A stretch of DNA of 64,000 nt from the NCBI GenBank assembly GCA_965221545.1, contig OZ244901.1, positions 4,278,001-4,342,000 of the forward strand. The letters are read 5' to 3'. This stretch comes from JAJEFO01 sp022819605 (GTDB lineage Bacteria > Pseudomonadota > Alphaproteobacteria > Rhodobacterales > Rhodobacteraceae). The position numbers and the translations under genes are program-made. Below the pieces are notes generated by a model. The model saw nothing but the letters and a program-made list of their open reading frames with translations, had not been told where the DNA came from and ran no database searches. This document shows, piece by piece, positions 17,529-26,398 of the stretch. Numbering within the stretch: the stretch's first letter is position 1; the number at the start of each line of letters is the position of its first letter.

Positions 17529-18308
17529 TCATTCGTTCGCCCCGTCGTCGCCCAGGCCGATATAGGCCTCGATCACGGCCGGGTTCGCCTGAACCTCCTG
17601 CGGCGTGCCAATTGCGAGCGTCTTGCCGTCGGCAAGCGCCAGAACGCGGTCGGACACCGAGCTCACGAGACCCATGTCGTGTTCGACCATCAGCACCGTG
17701 ATGCCCATGACCTGCCTGATGTCCTCGATCCAGAAGGCGACTTCGTCGGTCTCCTCGGCAGACAGTCCTGACGCCGGCTCGTCAAGCAGCAGCAGCATCG
17801 GTTCCACGGCAAGCGCCCGTCCCAGTTCGACGATCTTGCGAACGCCATACGGCAGGCCCATGATCAGGCTTTCGCGGTAAGGCTGCAGATCAAGAAAGTC
17901 GATGACCCTTTCCGCCGCAAGCCGGTGGCGGCGTTCCTCTGAACGCACTCCTGGTAGGTGAAGAATCTCGGAAATCGCATTCGACCGCCGGTGCGTATGT
18001 CGCCCGATCAGCAGGTTCTGAAGGACGGTCGCATGTTCGAAGAGCTCGATGTTCTGAAACGTCCTCGCGATGCCAAGACGGGGGATGTCATGCGGAGCGC
18101 ACGCGAGTATCGACTTGCCTTCGAAGCGAATGTCGCCCCCGCTTGGAGTGCAGTAGCGCGAAACCAGGTTGAAGATCGTCGACTTGCCGGCGCCGTTGGG
18201 GCCGACAAGAGCAAAGACCTCGCCGGGATTGACGGCGAAGGAAGCGCTTTCGACGGCGGTCAGGCCCCCGAAGCTGATCGTGACATCTTCGAGTTCCAGC
18301 AGGCTCAC
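17529..18308 (-). CDS. livG: ABC transporter ATP-binding protein LivG type
   Basis: A 259-residue ABC domain with Walker A GPNGAGKSTIFN, the LivG-type RTFQNIELFEHATVLQNLLIG, Walker B MLLLLDEPASGLS and VEHDMGLV. The expected signature LSGGQ is replaced by GLPYGVRKIVELGRAL, a common variant in LivG proteins. It overlaps the livM stop by 4 bp. Its role is to power the importer together with LivF. Confidence 0.9.
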   Translation of the reverse strand: MSLLELEDVTISFGGLTAVESASFAVNPGEVFALVGPNGAGKSTIFNLVSRYCTPSGGDIRFEGKSILACAPHDIPRLGIARTFQNIELFEHATVLQNLLIGRHTHRRSNAISEILHLPGVRSEERRHRLAAERVIDFLDLQPYRESLIMGLPYGVRKIVELGRALAVEPMLLLLDEPASGLSAEETDEVAFWIEDIRQVMGITVLMVEHDMGLVSSVSDRVLALADGKTLAIGTPQEVQANPAVIEAYIGLGDDGANE

Positions 18309-19405
18309 CGTATCCGCTCCGTCCTGAGATAACCCCTTTGCCGCCGGAACATGTCACGTCGGCAGAAGGGAAATAGCTCGAAATAGGTGCGTATCTTGAT
18401 CCAGCGCCCGTAGATTCCCATGGGCTCAAGGAGAATGAAGGCAATCAGGATCGCACCGAATGCTGCGGTCTCGATCCCGGGGGGCATGACCGACGCAATG
18501 CCGAACCTCTCGTTTAGAAACTCCCGGACAAAGGAAATCGCCAGCGGGAGGAAAGTGATGACAATCGCGCCAAGGAACGCTCCGTGAATCGAGCCGAGGC
18601 CGCCGATGACGATCATCATCAAGAGCGTGATGGACAGGAAGATGGTGAAAGTCTCGTGATTGAAGACGCCGGCAAAGTGGCCCATCAGGGCACCGGCCAG
18701 CCCGGTGACGCCGCAAGACAGCGCAAACGAAACCGCCTTGGTCCGGGCCAGGTTGACGCCGACCGCCTGGGCCGAAATCTCGCTGTCGCGCACCGCAACA
18801 AGGGATCGTCCGAGCGGCGAGCGCAGGATGTTCCTGTACCCGAGGACCACCAGGACGGCGACCCCAAGCGTCAGCCAGTAGAAGCCCGGAGCGTTCACGT
18901 ACCGGTTGAAGGACATTCCGAAGATCTGGATGTCAGGCGCGAAAATGCCCGACACGCCACCGGTCCAGGGCGCAAGCATGACAATGCCGTCTTCGGCGAG
19001 AACCGAGACCGCGAGCGTGGCAATGGCGAGATAGATCCCGTGCAGTCTCGCGGTCGGCAGCGCCAAGAGAGCACCGGCCAATGCCGCGGCGCAGCCAGAC
19101 AGCGGAAACGACATGATAAACGGCCAGCCAAGCGACGTCTGAAGCATGACATTCGTGTAGGCGCCCACTGCCATGAAGGCCGCGTGTCCCAGGCTTGGCT
19201 GCCCGGCATGGCCGACGAGAAGCATCAGGCCCATGCCGGCGATTGCCCAGATCAGCATCAGGGCGAATTCGCCGATCCAGAAGTCATTCATCGCGAATGG
19301 CAATCCGACGGCGACAGCCAGGAGCAGGAAGTACCAGAATGCCTGGTATCGATGGACGAAGAGGCCGATATCGGCGTCGTAACTGGTCTTGAACACGATC
19401 CGCAC
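18305..19405 (-). CDS. livM: Branched-chain amino acid-type ABC permease LivM
   Basis: A 366-residue membrane protein with about ten hydrophobic segments. Family motifs include GLMLLVGHAGQPSLGHAAFMAVGAY near the N-terminus and IGGLGSIHGAFLGA in the C-terminal half. It has a hydrophilic extension at both ends. It forms the membrane channel with LivH, starts 3 bp after the livH stop and overlaps livG by 4 bp. Confidence 0.9.
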   Translation of the reverse strand: MRIVFKTSYDADIGLFVHRYQAFWYFLLLAVAVGLPFAMNDFWIGEFALMLIWAIAGMGLMLLVGHAGQPSLGHAAFMAVGAYTNVMLQTSLGWPFIMSFPLSGCAAALAGALLALPTARLHGIYLAIATLAVSVLAEDGIVMLAPWTGGVSGIFAPDIQIFGMSFNRYVNAPGFYWLTLGVAVLVVLGYRNILRSPLGRSLVAVRDSEISAQAVGVNLARTKAVSFALSCGVTGLAGALMGHFAGVFNHETFTIFLSITLLMMIVIGGLGSIHGAFLGAIVITFLPLAISFVREFLNERFGIASVMPPGIETAAFGAILIAFILLEPMGIYGRWIKIRTYFELFPFCRRDMFRRQRGYLRTERIR

Positions 19406-19408
19406 GGG

Positions 19409-20284
19409 CTAGACCTTCTTGTCCCGGACCTGGGACAGAATGCCTGATGGCCGGATGATCAGGACCAGCAGGAGCACGGCATAGGGCACGACCTGGCTGA
19501 ATCCGGCGGCGACATAGCGGGCAGCGAAAGGCTCGATCACGCCGATGACAAGGCCGCCGAGAAGCGCGCCGGGAAGCGAGCCCAGGCCGCCGATCACCGC
19601 CGCCGCAAAGGCCTTGATGCCCAGGAGGCCGGAATTTGGATCGATGGATCCCTTCGAGGCAAGAAGGATTCCCGCCGCCGTCGCGACTACCCCCGACAGG
19701 CACCAGATCAGCGCACTCACGCGCTTGACCGGGATGCCCATGTAATAGGCCGCAAGCTGATTCTGGCTGGTTGCCTGCATCGCCAGGCCAAGCCTCGTAC
19801 GCGCAAAGCCAAGATAGAGGAGGCCGGTCAGAACGATGGTCACAAGGATCACCGCCACCTCGTCGAGCCCCAGAACGAGACCGGCAAATCTGACATTGAC
19901 GCCCGCAATCGGGCTTTCGAGGCTTTGCGGCTCGTGGCCCCAGATCGCCCCGGCAAGGAAGCGGATGATGAAGCCGAGCGCGACCGTCAGGACCACCACG
20001 GCAATCTGGCTTTGGCCGGACATTCGCCTGAGCAGCGTGATCTCAAGGACATAGCCAAAGGCTCCCATCAGGAGGAGGGCGATGGGGACAGAGACCCAGA
20101 ACGGCAGCGCCCAGTACTGATCGTTGGTCAGCCCCAGCGTGACGAACGCTCCAAGCATCATCATGTCACCCTGGGCAAAGTTCAGTGCCTCGGTCGCCTT
20201 GTAGATCAGCACGAACCCCAGCGCGATCAATCCATAGACGCAGCCATTCGCGAGGCCACTTACAAGCAGCTGCAGTGATTCCAA
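19409..20284 (-). CDS. livH: Branched-chain amino acid-type ABC permease LivH
   Basis: A 291-residue membrane protein if started at the TTG at 20284, which has GAGGAGG upstream and gives the usual LivH beginning LESLQLLVSGLANGCVYGLI. An in-frame ATG at 20347 would add 21 residues of poor similarity. Family motifs: LNFAQGDMMMLGAF and KAFAAAVIGGLGSLPGALLGG. It is the first gene of the operon livH-livM-livG-livF-ligase-SBP, all on the minus strand. Confidence 0.88.
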   Translation of the reverse strand: MESLQLLVSGLANGCVYGLIALGFVLIYKATEALNFAQGDMMMLGAFVTLGLTNDQYWALPFWVSVPIALLLMGAFGYVLEITLLRRMSGQSQIAVVVLTVALGFIIRFLAGAIWGHEPQSLESPIAGVNVRFAGLVLGLDEVAVILVTIVLTGLLYLGFARTRLGLAMQATSQNQLAAYYMGIPVKRVSALIWCLSGVVATAAGILLASKGSIDPNSGLLGIKAFAAAVIGGLGSLPGALLGGLVIGVIEPFAARYVAAGFSQVVPYAVLLLVLIIRPSGILSQVRDKKV

Positions 20285-20583
20285 GTCCGACGCCCCTCCT
20301 CGTGCGGCCTGCCAGGCATTGGCCAACGTGTCGGTTGCCCACGCCACCCGGCATCATATCATTGCACCTAGCGACCCGGTTCGCGCGACCTGCGTGCAGG
20401 TTCGACGCTGGCTTCGCACCGTCCGAACCGATGGCGCTTCCACGGGTTCTCATTCTCGCTCAACCGACGCTGGAATTCAAATTGGACGGAGCACGGAGTC
20501 AAGCTTGCTATGACAAAGAAGCGGTCGAAATGGCGAGGATCCGTCAGGGCGGGTCCTCATTCCACAGGCGTGCGGCACTTCCG

Positions 20584-20928
20584 TCACCAACTGTTTGAGT
20601 CAATCCATTTCGCGAGCAATTCGCGATTCTTGTAGTACTCGTCAGGAATGCTGCGCTTTCGACCGCGGGCGATGCGCTCGGCCCATGCAATCTGCCTTGC
20701 GGTCGGAAGATTGTCCGCGACGCGCTTCGAGCGCGCAATGCGATGCCGGTTTGCCTCGATCCAGCGCGACAGGTCGGCACGGTCCAGCCGTGCGTCCCTA
20801 GGCAGCGCGATCCCGGCCGAGTTCGCTATTTTCTCGGCATATTGCAACTGGCGATCAGTTGGCCGGAGCGGAGGGAGGCTGGCATAATCCGGTCGCTCCG
20901 CAGGCCGGATGGTCTGGTGCACGGTCAT
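20584..20928 (-). CDS. Small protein with two tandem copies of a 37-residue motif, SOS-box preceded
   Basis: A 114-residue hydrophilic protein without signal or membrane segment. It contains two copies of one motif: PTDRQLQYAEKIANSAGIAL..DRADLSRWIEANR at about 23-61 and PTARQIAWAERIARGRKRSI..YKNRELLAKWIDSN at about 75-112. The shared pattern is PT-x-RQ-x2-(Y/W)AE-(K/R)IA ... L-x-(R/K)WI-(E/D)-x-N. Similar short motifs occur at the C-terminal ends of some topoisomerase- and primase-like proteins, from memory, which hints at a DNA-related role. The gene stands alone, and a LexA-type box lies 40 bp upstream of its ATG inside a promoter-like element. I cannot assign a function. Confidence 0.7.
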   Translation of the reverse strand: MTVHQTIRPAERPDYASLPPLRPTDRQLQYAEKIANSAGIALPRDARLDRADLSRWIEANRHRIARSKRVADNLPTARQIAWAERIARGRKRSIPDEYYKNRELLAKWIDSNSW

Positions 20929-20967
20929 GGCGATTCCCCCGCACAGGTCTGCGATATGGAATGTCTA

Positions 20968-20982
20968 GAACATTGAACGAAC
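20968..20982 (-). promoter_or_regulatory. LexA-type SOS box (GAAC-N7-GAAC) overlapping a promoter
   Basis: The plus strand reads GAACATTGAACGAAC, a direct repeat GAAC-N7-GAAC that matches the alphaproteobacterial LexA box. Read on the minus strand, it lies in the 17-bp spacer between TTGACT (-35) and TAGACA (weak -10) of a promoter pointing at the small gene at 20928. This is a classical repressor position. Confidence 0.65.
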
Positions 20983-21309
20983 AAAGTCAAGCAAAAATCC
21001 ATATGTTGTGAAGCTCTGGAACAAGACACCCATATATCGACGAAATGCGTGCAGCATGGTGCTGCCGCGCTCCGTTAGGTGCGGACCATTATCTGGGCAG
21101 GAACGCTGATGAGATGTCACGGGAGCCACCCTGCGCCGTCACGCAGTTTCCGGGAACGACCCGCTATTGGAGAGCGGCGCGGAGCAGCCAGGAATTCAAC
21201 CAGGAACGGGTCTCGACCGGCATGATCGGCGGCGAGCATGGATTAGTGATGCCCGCAAAGTGCAGTGCCAGTCATGGTTCGCCGGTTCCGGTCGGCCCCA
21301 GTGCGAAAG
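20983..21309. other. Gap without a recognisable gene
   Basis: Upstream of the SOS-type promoter the DNA is locally AT-rich (about 20983-21045) and then GC-rich up to the AbrB-family gene stop. I see no conserved protein fragment, RNA gene or strong hairpin in it. Confidence 0.35.
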
Positions 21310-22416
21310 TCACCGACCGGTTGGCTCGCCACTTCCCTCTCGGGCTGAAGATGTCCGTCGGCGGGCATTTCTCGCGATTGTCCCAGCCACCAGGACCGTC
21401 ACGAATATCCGGAACAGATGATGGCAGGCCACGACGACCGGGCTCACGCCGAGGCTCAGCGCGATCAAGCCCATTTCCGTCACGCCACCAGGAGCAAAGC
21501 TGATGAACAAGGCATCGATCGGCACCAGCATGAATTCGGCAAGAGTCATGGCAAAGCCGATGCCAAGCGCAAGCATCACAGCGGTTGAGATCGCGCCCAG
21601 GCTGAATGCCCTGATCAGCTGGCGTCCAGTCGATCCGGCGAACGTCGCGCCCAGCCCGGATCCAACAACCAGTTGGGCCATGTTCAGGAACCAGGCCGGG
21701 CTGCTGAGGTCGACCAGTCCGAAAACGTGGGCGGCCGCACTGAGAATAAGCGGGCCGACCATGTGTGCGGCTGGCAGTCGGAGCTTCGGGCCGAGGACCA
21801 TTCCCACTGCTGCCAACACCAGGATCAACAATATGTCGGCGGTCCTGTAGGCGTCCTGCTCGAAACTCTGGCCGGCGGCGCTGCCAACCGTCTCGCCCGT
21901 CCAGAGCAGAAAAAGCAGAGGCACGATCATGACGACAAGGACGATCCGGGCAAAGTGCTGGACGCTGAGAACTCGCACGTCCCCTCCAGCCTGTTCGCCC
22001 AACGTGACGGCTTCGACCAGCCCGCCAGGCATCGCGGCAAAGATGGCGGTCGTCCTGTCATATCGACCCAGCTTGCGGAACAACACGTAGTTCCCGGCAA
22101 GCGCAACGACGACGAACAGCACAATAGCCATCATGGAGAGGCCCAGCGATGGAATGACTGCCAAGAGATCCGTCGTGAACGTCGCTCCGATCATGGTTCC
22201 GATCACTGCGACGAAAATCATGCGCAGCAATGGCGGGAACTGCACTTCGCGCGCGCCTTTCCTGGTTCGGAAAATCGTGAATGCCGCAACGGCGGCCAGG
22301 CTTCCCGTCAGGTATGGCATCGGAAGCCCGACCAAATGGGCCAGCGAACCGCCAATGCCGCCAATGGCAAGAATTCCGGCGGTCTGGAGCAGAAAGACGA
22401 ATCGAGCGGCAGTCAT
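21310..22416 (-). CDS. AbrB family membrane protein (PF05145, AmoA-like transporter)
   Basis: A 368-residue protein with about ten hydrophobic segments arranged as two halves. Each half has the family pattern: GGIGGSLAHLVGLPMPYLTG in the first and GMVLGPKLRLPAAHMVGPLI in the second. The conserved AAMPGGLVEAVTLGE and SFAPGGVTEMGLIALSLG stretches match the AbrB membrane family, named from Bacillus but unrelated to the DNA-binding AbrB. Family members are thought to be transporters or regulators with poorly known substrates. It stands alone on the minus strand. Confidence 0.8.
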   Translation of the reverse strand: MTAARFVFLLQTAGILAIGGIGGSLAHLVGLPMPYLTGSLAAVAAFTIFRTRKGAREVQFPPLLRMIFVAVIGTMIGATFTTDLLAVIPSLGLSMMAIVLFVVVALAGNYVLFRKLGRYDRTTAIFAAMPGGLVEAVTLGEQAGGDVRVLSVQHFARIVLVVMIVPLLFLLWTGETVGSAAGQSFEQDAYRTADILLILVLAAVGMVLGPKLRLPAAHMVGPLILSAAAHVFGLVDLSSPAWFLNMAQLVVGSGLGATFAGSTGRQLIRAFSLGAISTAVMLALGIGFAMTLAEFMLVPIDALFISFAPGGVTEMGLIALSLGVSPVVVACHHLFRIFVTVLVAGTIARNARRRTSSAREGSGEPTGR

Positions 22417-22528
22417 GTTCGCAAGACACTCGATTCGGCGGGCAGTTTCAAAGCCTGAACGCGACCGTCACGGTTGCAGCCACCAGTACGACCGGACGCG
22501 ACGGCGCAACGATGACGTGCAGATCAGT

Positions 22529-23356
22529 TCATTTCAGGCCTTGGAGCCCTCCGACAAGTTTGATCGCCCTGGGTTCATCGCTGCTTTCGAGCTCTTCGAT
22601 GATCTGGTCTCTCAGGCGTTCGTGCTCCTTGGCACATCGGCCGAGTAGCGTGATGATGTCGTCATCAAGTATGCCTGCCAATGCCGTCACGATTTCGCTG
22701 GTCGGTTCTCTCTCAAGTTCCGCCAGCAATCCCGGTTTCGCTGTTCCATGACCAAATCGCCCCAATGCAATCAGGCAAGCTCGACGAACCGATCCTTCCG
22801 GGTCCATGAGACCTTTCTCGAGTTGATGTCTCGGCACTGGTGGAGTGCAGTTCCTGGCAAGTATGAACGCGAATTCCCGCACTTCCGGCCGACTGTCTTC
22901 CAGCCAGCGCGTGACGCTCTTTCCGGACAGCGCGAGATTTGCTTCTGTCGCGCATTCCAGCGCGAGCGGCAGCAGCGCGTCAATCAAGTCCGGAGCATCA
23001 ACGATCCTGGTGAGCGCCTGCCTTGACATGTGGGTTCCGACCTTCGCCAACGTCTCAAGGGCACAGCGTTGCTCACGCAACGGTCCGTTGATGCCGAATC
23101 CGAAGAACTTCTTCCAAAGGGATTCGAGGGCAGGAACGGCATCGTCACCGATGCCGCGTGCCAGCACCTGATCGCACAAAGCCTGAACTTGAGATAAGTT
23201 CGCCGAAGGAATCCGTTCAGTGACTTCCTGATCATTCAGCCCTTCGACATCAGGCACGGAACGACGGCACTCGATCGTGCCCCGTGTCGGCATAGGTTTC
23301 TCAAACAGGTCCGGTTGCCGCGGACCCTGCGCAGGGCGTGAAATTCTCTTTGACAA
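22529..23356 (-). CDS. HEAT-repeat-like protein of unknown function
   Basis: A 275-residue soluble protein made largely of helices. Repeated units such as LREQRCALETLAKVGTHMSR, SRPEVREFAFILARN and PEGSVRRACLIALGRFGHG have the spacing of HEAT/Armadillo-type repeats (conserved Ala, Leu and Gly with a central Arg). The N-terminal 40 residues are basic and proline-rich. Such repeats usually act as a protein-protein scaffold. No neighbour in the same transcription unit explains its job: the AbrB-family gene starts 112 bp downstream and could be co-transcribed. Confidence 0.6.
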   Translation of the reverse strand: MSKRISRPAQGPRQPDLFEKPMPTRGTIECRRSVPDVEGLNDQEVTERIPSANLSQVQALCDQVLARGIGDDAVPALESLWKKFFGFGINGPLREQRCALETLAKVGTHMSRQALTRIVDAPDLIDALLPLALECATEANLALSGKSVTRWLEDSRPEVREFAFILARNCTPPVPRHQLEKGLMDPEGSVRRACLIALGRFGHGTAKPGLLAELEREPTSEIVTALAGILDDDIITLLGRCAKEHERLRDQIIEELESSDEPRAIKLVGGLQGLK

Positions 23357-23757
23357 GGCCTTGCTCAGATCCCGACCGACGATTGGACATGCAACCCGTG
23401 AATTTCTCCAAGGCTACCGCAAGGTTCCGCACTGGCAAGTCAGGTGGAGAATTTTCTGGCAGGAACGGCTGCCACCCGAGGGAGCCACCACAAAGTCAAG
23501 GCGCCGTCAGCATCGATTCTGTGCGCGGAATGGCGTATAGTCCAAGGCTGCCCCTTGCGCTGCGACCGGCGGGTGCAGGCTGCGCCGCGACGCCGCCCTG
23601 CACGACGTTCCGGTCCATTGTGCCCGAGTGGTGGAACGGACGAGTCCGGCAGCCAACGCTCTCCATTTGTTACTTCCATGAGAACATCCCGATAAAGCGT
23701 GGTTCGGGTCGCCGATCGACGCGAACGGAGGTGGCATAGAATTGTCGTCGCAAGTGC
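23357..23757. other. 401-bp gap without a supported gene
   Basis: I see no conserved protein fragment here. The 15-mer at 23622-23636 (GCCCGAGTGGTGGAA) resembles the 5' end of tRNA-Leu, but nothing that follows folds as a tRNA. The promoter of the HEAT-like gene should lie near 23360-23430. Confidence 0.35.
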
Positions 23758-24141
23758 TCACATGGCGGCAGCGACATCAGTCTTCGAAAAGTCGTTGCCT
23801 ACGAAGAGCAAAGGAGCACCGCTGGACATTGCGGTCACGTAGGCGAAGCAGTCGCCGAAATTGAGGCCGGCAGGATGCTGGCCTTTGCCCCAGGCAGAAT
23901 AAGCTTCGGCGACAGCATTTGCTCCTTCCACTCCAAAACTGTCCACCTGGATGCCTATCCCATCAATCAACAGCGTCAATTCCTCTGCAACGCCGCGCCT
24001 TGCGGCCACGATGAGGGCCTCGGCGAGGGTGCCGGCCGAGATCACGACATGGTCTTCAGCCTTGAGGGTCGCCGCGATCTGGTCGGCTTGGGGCTCGGCC
24101 AGCAGAAGGGCCATCAGGGCGGACGTGTCGACGGCGATCAT
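23758..24141 (-). CDS. vapC: PIN-domain ribonuclease toxin (VapC type)
   Basis: A 127-residue PIN-domain protein. Acidic residues expected in the metal site are visible: Asp5 in AVDTSALMALLL, Glu in GTLAEALIV, Asp in FGDCFAYV and Asp in VGNDFSKTD. Family role: cleaves RNA, often initiator tRNA, when freed from its antitoxin. Its ATG overlaps the antitoxin stop by 4 bp, the usual vapBC coupling. Confidence 0.88.
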   Translation of the reverse strand: MIAVDTSALMALLLAEPQADQIAATLKAEDHVVISAGTLAEALIVAARRGVAEELTLLIDGIGIQVDSFGVEGANAVAEAYSAWGKGQHPAGLNFGDCFAYVTAMSSGAPLLFVGNDFSKTDVAAAM

Positions 24142-24395
24142 CGGGGGAGACCCTCGTTGTCATACAGGAAGTCCTGGCTCCGTGCCGCAGATGGGCCTTC
24201 GACGACCTTGGCGGCAGCACGCGCCCGAACGGCGGAAATCACTTTGGCTCGGTCTTCGGCGCTTGACCGCGCACGCAACGCCACAAGCCGCGCGACCGCG
24301 TGACCGTGCCGTGTAATCACCACTTCTTCCCCAGCCTCCGCTCTGCGAACGAGGTCGGTCAGACGGGCCTTTGCATCGGTGATTGCAAGTTCCAT
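24138..24395 (-). CDS. vapB: Antitoxin of the Phd/YefM or VapB type
   Basis: An 85-residue protein. The N-terminal half (ELAITDAKARLTDLVRRAEAGEEVVITRHGHAVARLVAL) is a Phd/YefM-like DNA-binding fold; the C-terminal part is charged and probably wraps the toxin. It is the first gene of a two-gene module. A perfect inverted repeat 23 bp upstream of its ATG should be the autoregulatory operator. Confidence 0.85.
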   Translation of the reverse strand: MELAITDAKARLTDLVRRAEAGEEVVITRHGHAVARLVALRARSSAEDRAKVISAVRARAAAKVVEGPSAARSQDFLYDNEGLPR

Positions 24396-24414
24396 ATTGC
24401 ACTCCTCGGTGCGG

Positions 24415-24440
24415 AATAATGGACCATTACTTGGTCCATT
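24415..24440. promoter_or_regulatory. Palindromic operator of the toxin-antitoxin module
   Basis: AATGGACCA (24418-24426) and TGGTCCATT (24432-24440) form a perfect 9-bp inverted repeat with a 5-bp spacer. A second, overlapping palindrome, TAATGG-A-CCATTA, starts at 24417. Such nested repeats upstream of an antitoxin gene normally bind the toxin-antitoxin complex. Confidence 0.7.
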
Positions 24441-25323
24441 TCAAGGCCTGCGTGGCAATGCATGAGACGGCGTGCCCGCCACCGAGATCAGCTGTGATGA
24501 GAGCACGCACATGAACCGTCATCTCGAAGCAACACAGTCCGGATCGAGGAATTCAATGCCATTCGGAGCAGATCGAAGCACTCGGTTCAAATTCGCTCGA
24601 CTATCGAATCGGGCCTGCGTCCACCACATTGTTTTGCCCGGAGATCATCGGCAAATGAGCCACAGCGGTTCGGCACATCGCGGGTCACCATATCAACCTG
24701 CGCGTCGCCGCGCATCAGGTGCGCTGGGCTTTTCGCAGGTCGACGCTGATCTCGATCAACTGGCGGCTGCTCCGAGCCGCTACCGGGCGGTGCGGCAATG
24801 GGTGGCATTGGAAGTCCTTGTGATCCAATGGGACTCTCCCCCTGAATTCGGGTGGCAGACCGGGATCGTCCCCGATACTGTGCGTTCACGTCTGCCGTCG
24901 CCAGCGATCTATGCGTCGGCTCCTGCGTGGCGAAGGCATGGTTCAATGCCGCCTTAAGCCGATTGACGACTGCTGCTTCAACTCGTTCCTTGTCGCACCG
25001 GATCACGTCGCGCCTGTATTTTCTCACGTTTCTGCAGGAACCGTCGTCGCCCCAAGTTGGGCGGCACGAAGTCTCTCAGCGCGCCACACATGCGGACGGT
25101 CATCGTGGTCGTCTGAGGCGTGGCGCAGCACTTCTCGTCTCGCGAGTGTTCAATTTGCTCAAGAATGCACCCGCAGCAAGGACGGAGACCACCCAACAAC
25201 ATGTTATACCCGATTGCCGTTCGCTGGCGGACATCACCGCCAAGTTGCCTCACCGCATCCCATTGCCAGACCAATGAAACGAAAGACTCAATCAGAGCAC
25301 ATCTCGGGTTCGCAAAGTGCAGA
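24441..25323. other. 883-bp gap next to tRNA-Ser without a supported gene
   Basis: The longest minus-strand frame here (24587-25027) lacks codon regularity and I cannot match it to any family; other frames are similar. The region lies between a toxin-antitoxin module and a tRNA gene, a typical place for decayed mobile DNA. I see no integrase, transposase or terminal repeat to prove that. Confidence 0.35.
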
Positions 25324-25413
25324 TGGCGGAGAGACAGGGATTCGAACCCTGGAGACGGTTTCCCGCCTACACGCGTTCCAGGCGTGCGCCTTCGACCACT
25401 CGGCCACCTCTCC
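25324..25413 (-). tRNA. tRNA-Ser (anticodon GGA)
   Basis: Read on the minus strand it is 90 nt including an encoded CCA. The acceptor GGAGAGG pairs with TCTCTCC with one G-U. The anticodon loop CTGGAAC (anticodon GGA) sits on the stem CACGC/GCGTG. A long variable arm typical of class II tRNAs and the T-arm GGTTCGAATCC are present, and the discriminator base is G. Confidence 0.95.
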
Positions 25414-25469
25414 GGCGAATGCTCCATAGCCGCTTCAGCGCATGGCATGCAAGTGTCGACGGAAGGGCG

Positions 25470-25640
25470 AGGAACGGTCGTTTCCAGCACTTCTGGCAAC
25501 AAGGGACCCGTCGTGCGGCAGGAACTGGCCGTCCTGAATGATCTCGAAACTGTGTCCAGCGATCGCAGGCAGGCCAGGCTGCGACTTCACCAAACTCCAC
25601 GTGAACCGGAAATTCGGATCACTCGTCAGCGATCACCAAG
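25470..25640 (-). pseudogene. Possible remnant of an NTF2/SnoaL-like protein
   Basis: A minus-strand frame reads DPNFRFTWSLVKSQPGLPAI followed by AGHSFEIIQDGQF. This resembles the last strands of nuclear-transport-factor-2-like proteins. No start is visible and a stop (TGA) interrupts the frame just upstream, so it would be a fragment. The match is weak and may be chance. Confidence 0.2.
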
Positions 25641-25684
25641 AGACCCCGGCACGGGCGATCGGACCGATGGCAACGCAGTCCGGA

Positions 25685-26398
25685 TCAGGGATCAAGGTGC
25701 AGGTATACACGCCGGTTGCGAGCGCCCTTCTTTTCGACCTTTCCCAAGCGGATTCGCCCGACTTCACCAGTCCTTGCCACATGGGTTCCGCCGCAGGGCT
25801 GCAGATCGACCTGCTCGTCACCGATGCCGATCCTTACCAGCCGAATGCGGCCGGCTCCACGTGGCGGCTGCACCGACATTGTCTTCACGAGCCCCGGATT
25901 GGCGTCGAGATCTTTCTCCGTGATCCAGTCATCGGTGATCTCGAGATCACGTGCAACGAGCGCGTTCAACTCGTCTGCCAGCGCCTCCTTGTCCTCCGGC
26001 GGGTCGGCCATGTCAAAGTCAAGCCGCCCCCTGTCAGCGGAAATCGACCCGCCGGTCACGGGAAGAGGAATCACGACGGACAGCAGGTGCAAGGCCGTGT
26101 GAACCTGCATGTGCCCGTAGCGGCGGTCCCAGTCGAGAACCTGCTGCACCTCAGAGGCCGGCGCGGGCAAAGATGCACCCTCGTCCGGCACCAGGACCGG
26201 ACGACCCGCGTCCTTGACCGTCGTGACTATCCGGGCTTCCCCTCCCTCCCAGCACAACAGTCCGCTGTCACCGGGCTGGCCACCGCCAGTGGGATAGAAC
26301 ACGGAAGCGTCCAGAACGATCCCGCCGCGCTCATTGATTGAGGCCACACGGCCGGTTGCCTCGCGAAGGTAGGCATCGCGATAAAGTTCTTCAGTCAC
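25685..26398 (-). CDS. alaX: Alanyl-tRNA editing protein AlaX
   Basis: A 237-residue free-standing editing domain related to alanyl-tRNA synthetase. It removes serine or glycine mischarged on tRNA-Ala. The zinc-binding motifs are intact: HTALH at about residues 100-104 and CGGTH near 203-207. The N-terminal FYPTGGGQPGD block is the family hallmark. Length fits the AlaX-M class. It overlaps the stop of the upstream mechanosensitive channel gene by 4 bp. Confidence 0.92.
   Translation of the reverse strand: MTEELYRDAYLREATGRVASINERGGIVLDASVFYPTGGGQPGDSGLLCWEGGEARIVTTVKDAGRPVLVPDEGASLPAPASEVQQVLDWDRRYGHMQVHTALHLLSVVIPLPVTGGSISADRGRLDFDMADPPEDKEALADELNALVARDLEITDDWITEKDLDANPGLVKTMSVQPPRGAGRIRLVRIGIGDEQVDLQPCGGTHVARTGEVGRIRLGKVEKKGARNRRVYLHLDP

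Noticed and set aside
20285..20347. ATG at 20347 as livH start
   Set aside because: It adds 21 residues without family similarity and has no good ribosome site; the TTG at 20284 has GAGGAGG and the normal N-terminus.
23622..23636. tRNA-Leu-like 15-mer GCCCGAGTGGTGGAA
   Set aside because: The following bases do not give a D-loop, anticodon arm or matching acceptor strand; chance or a very short relic.
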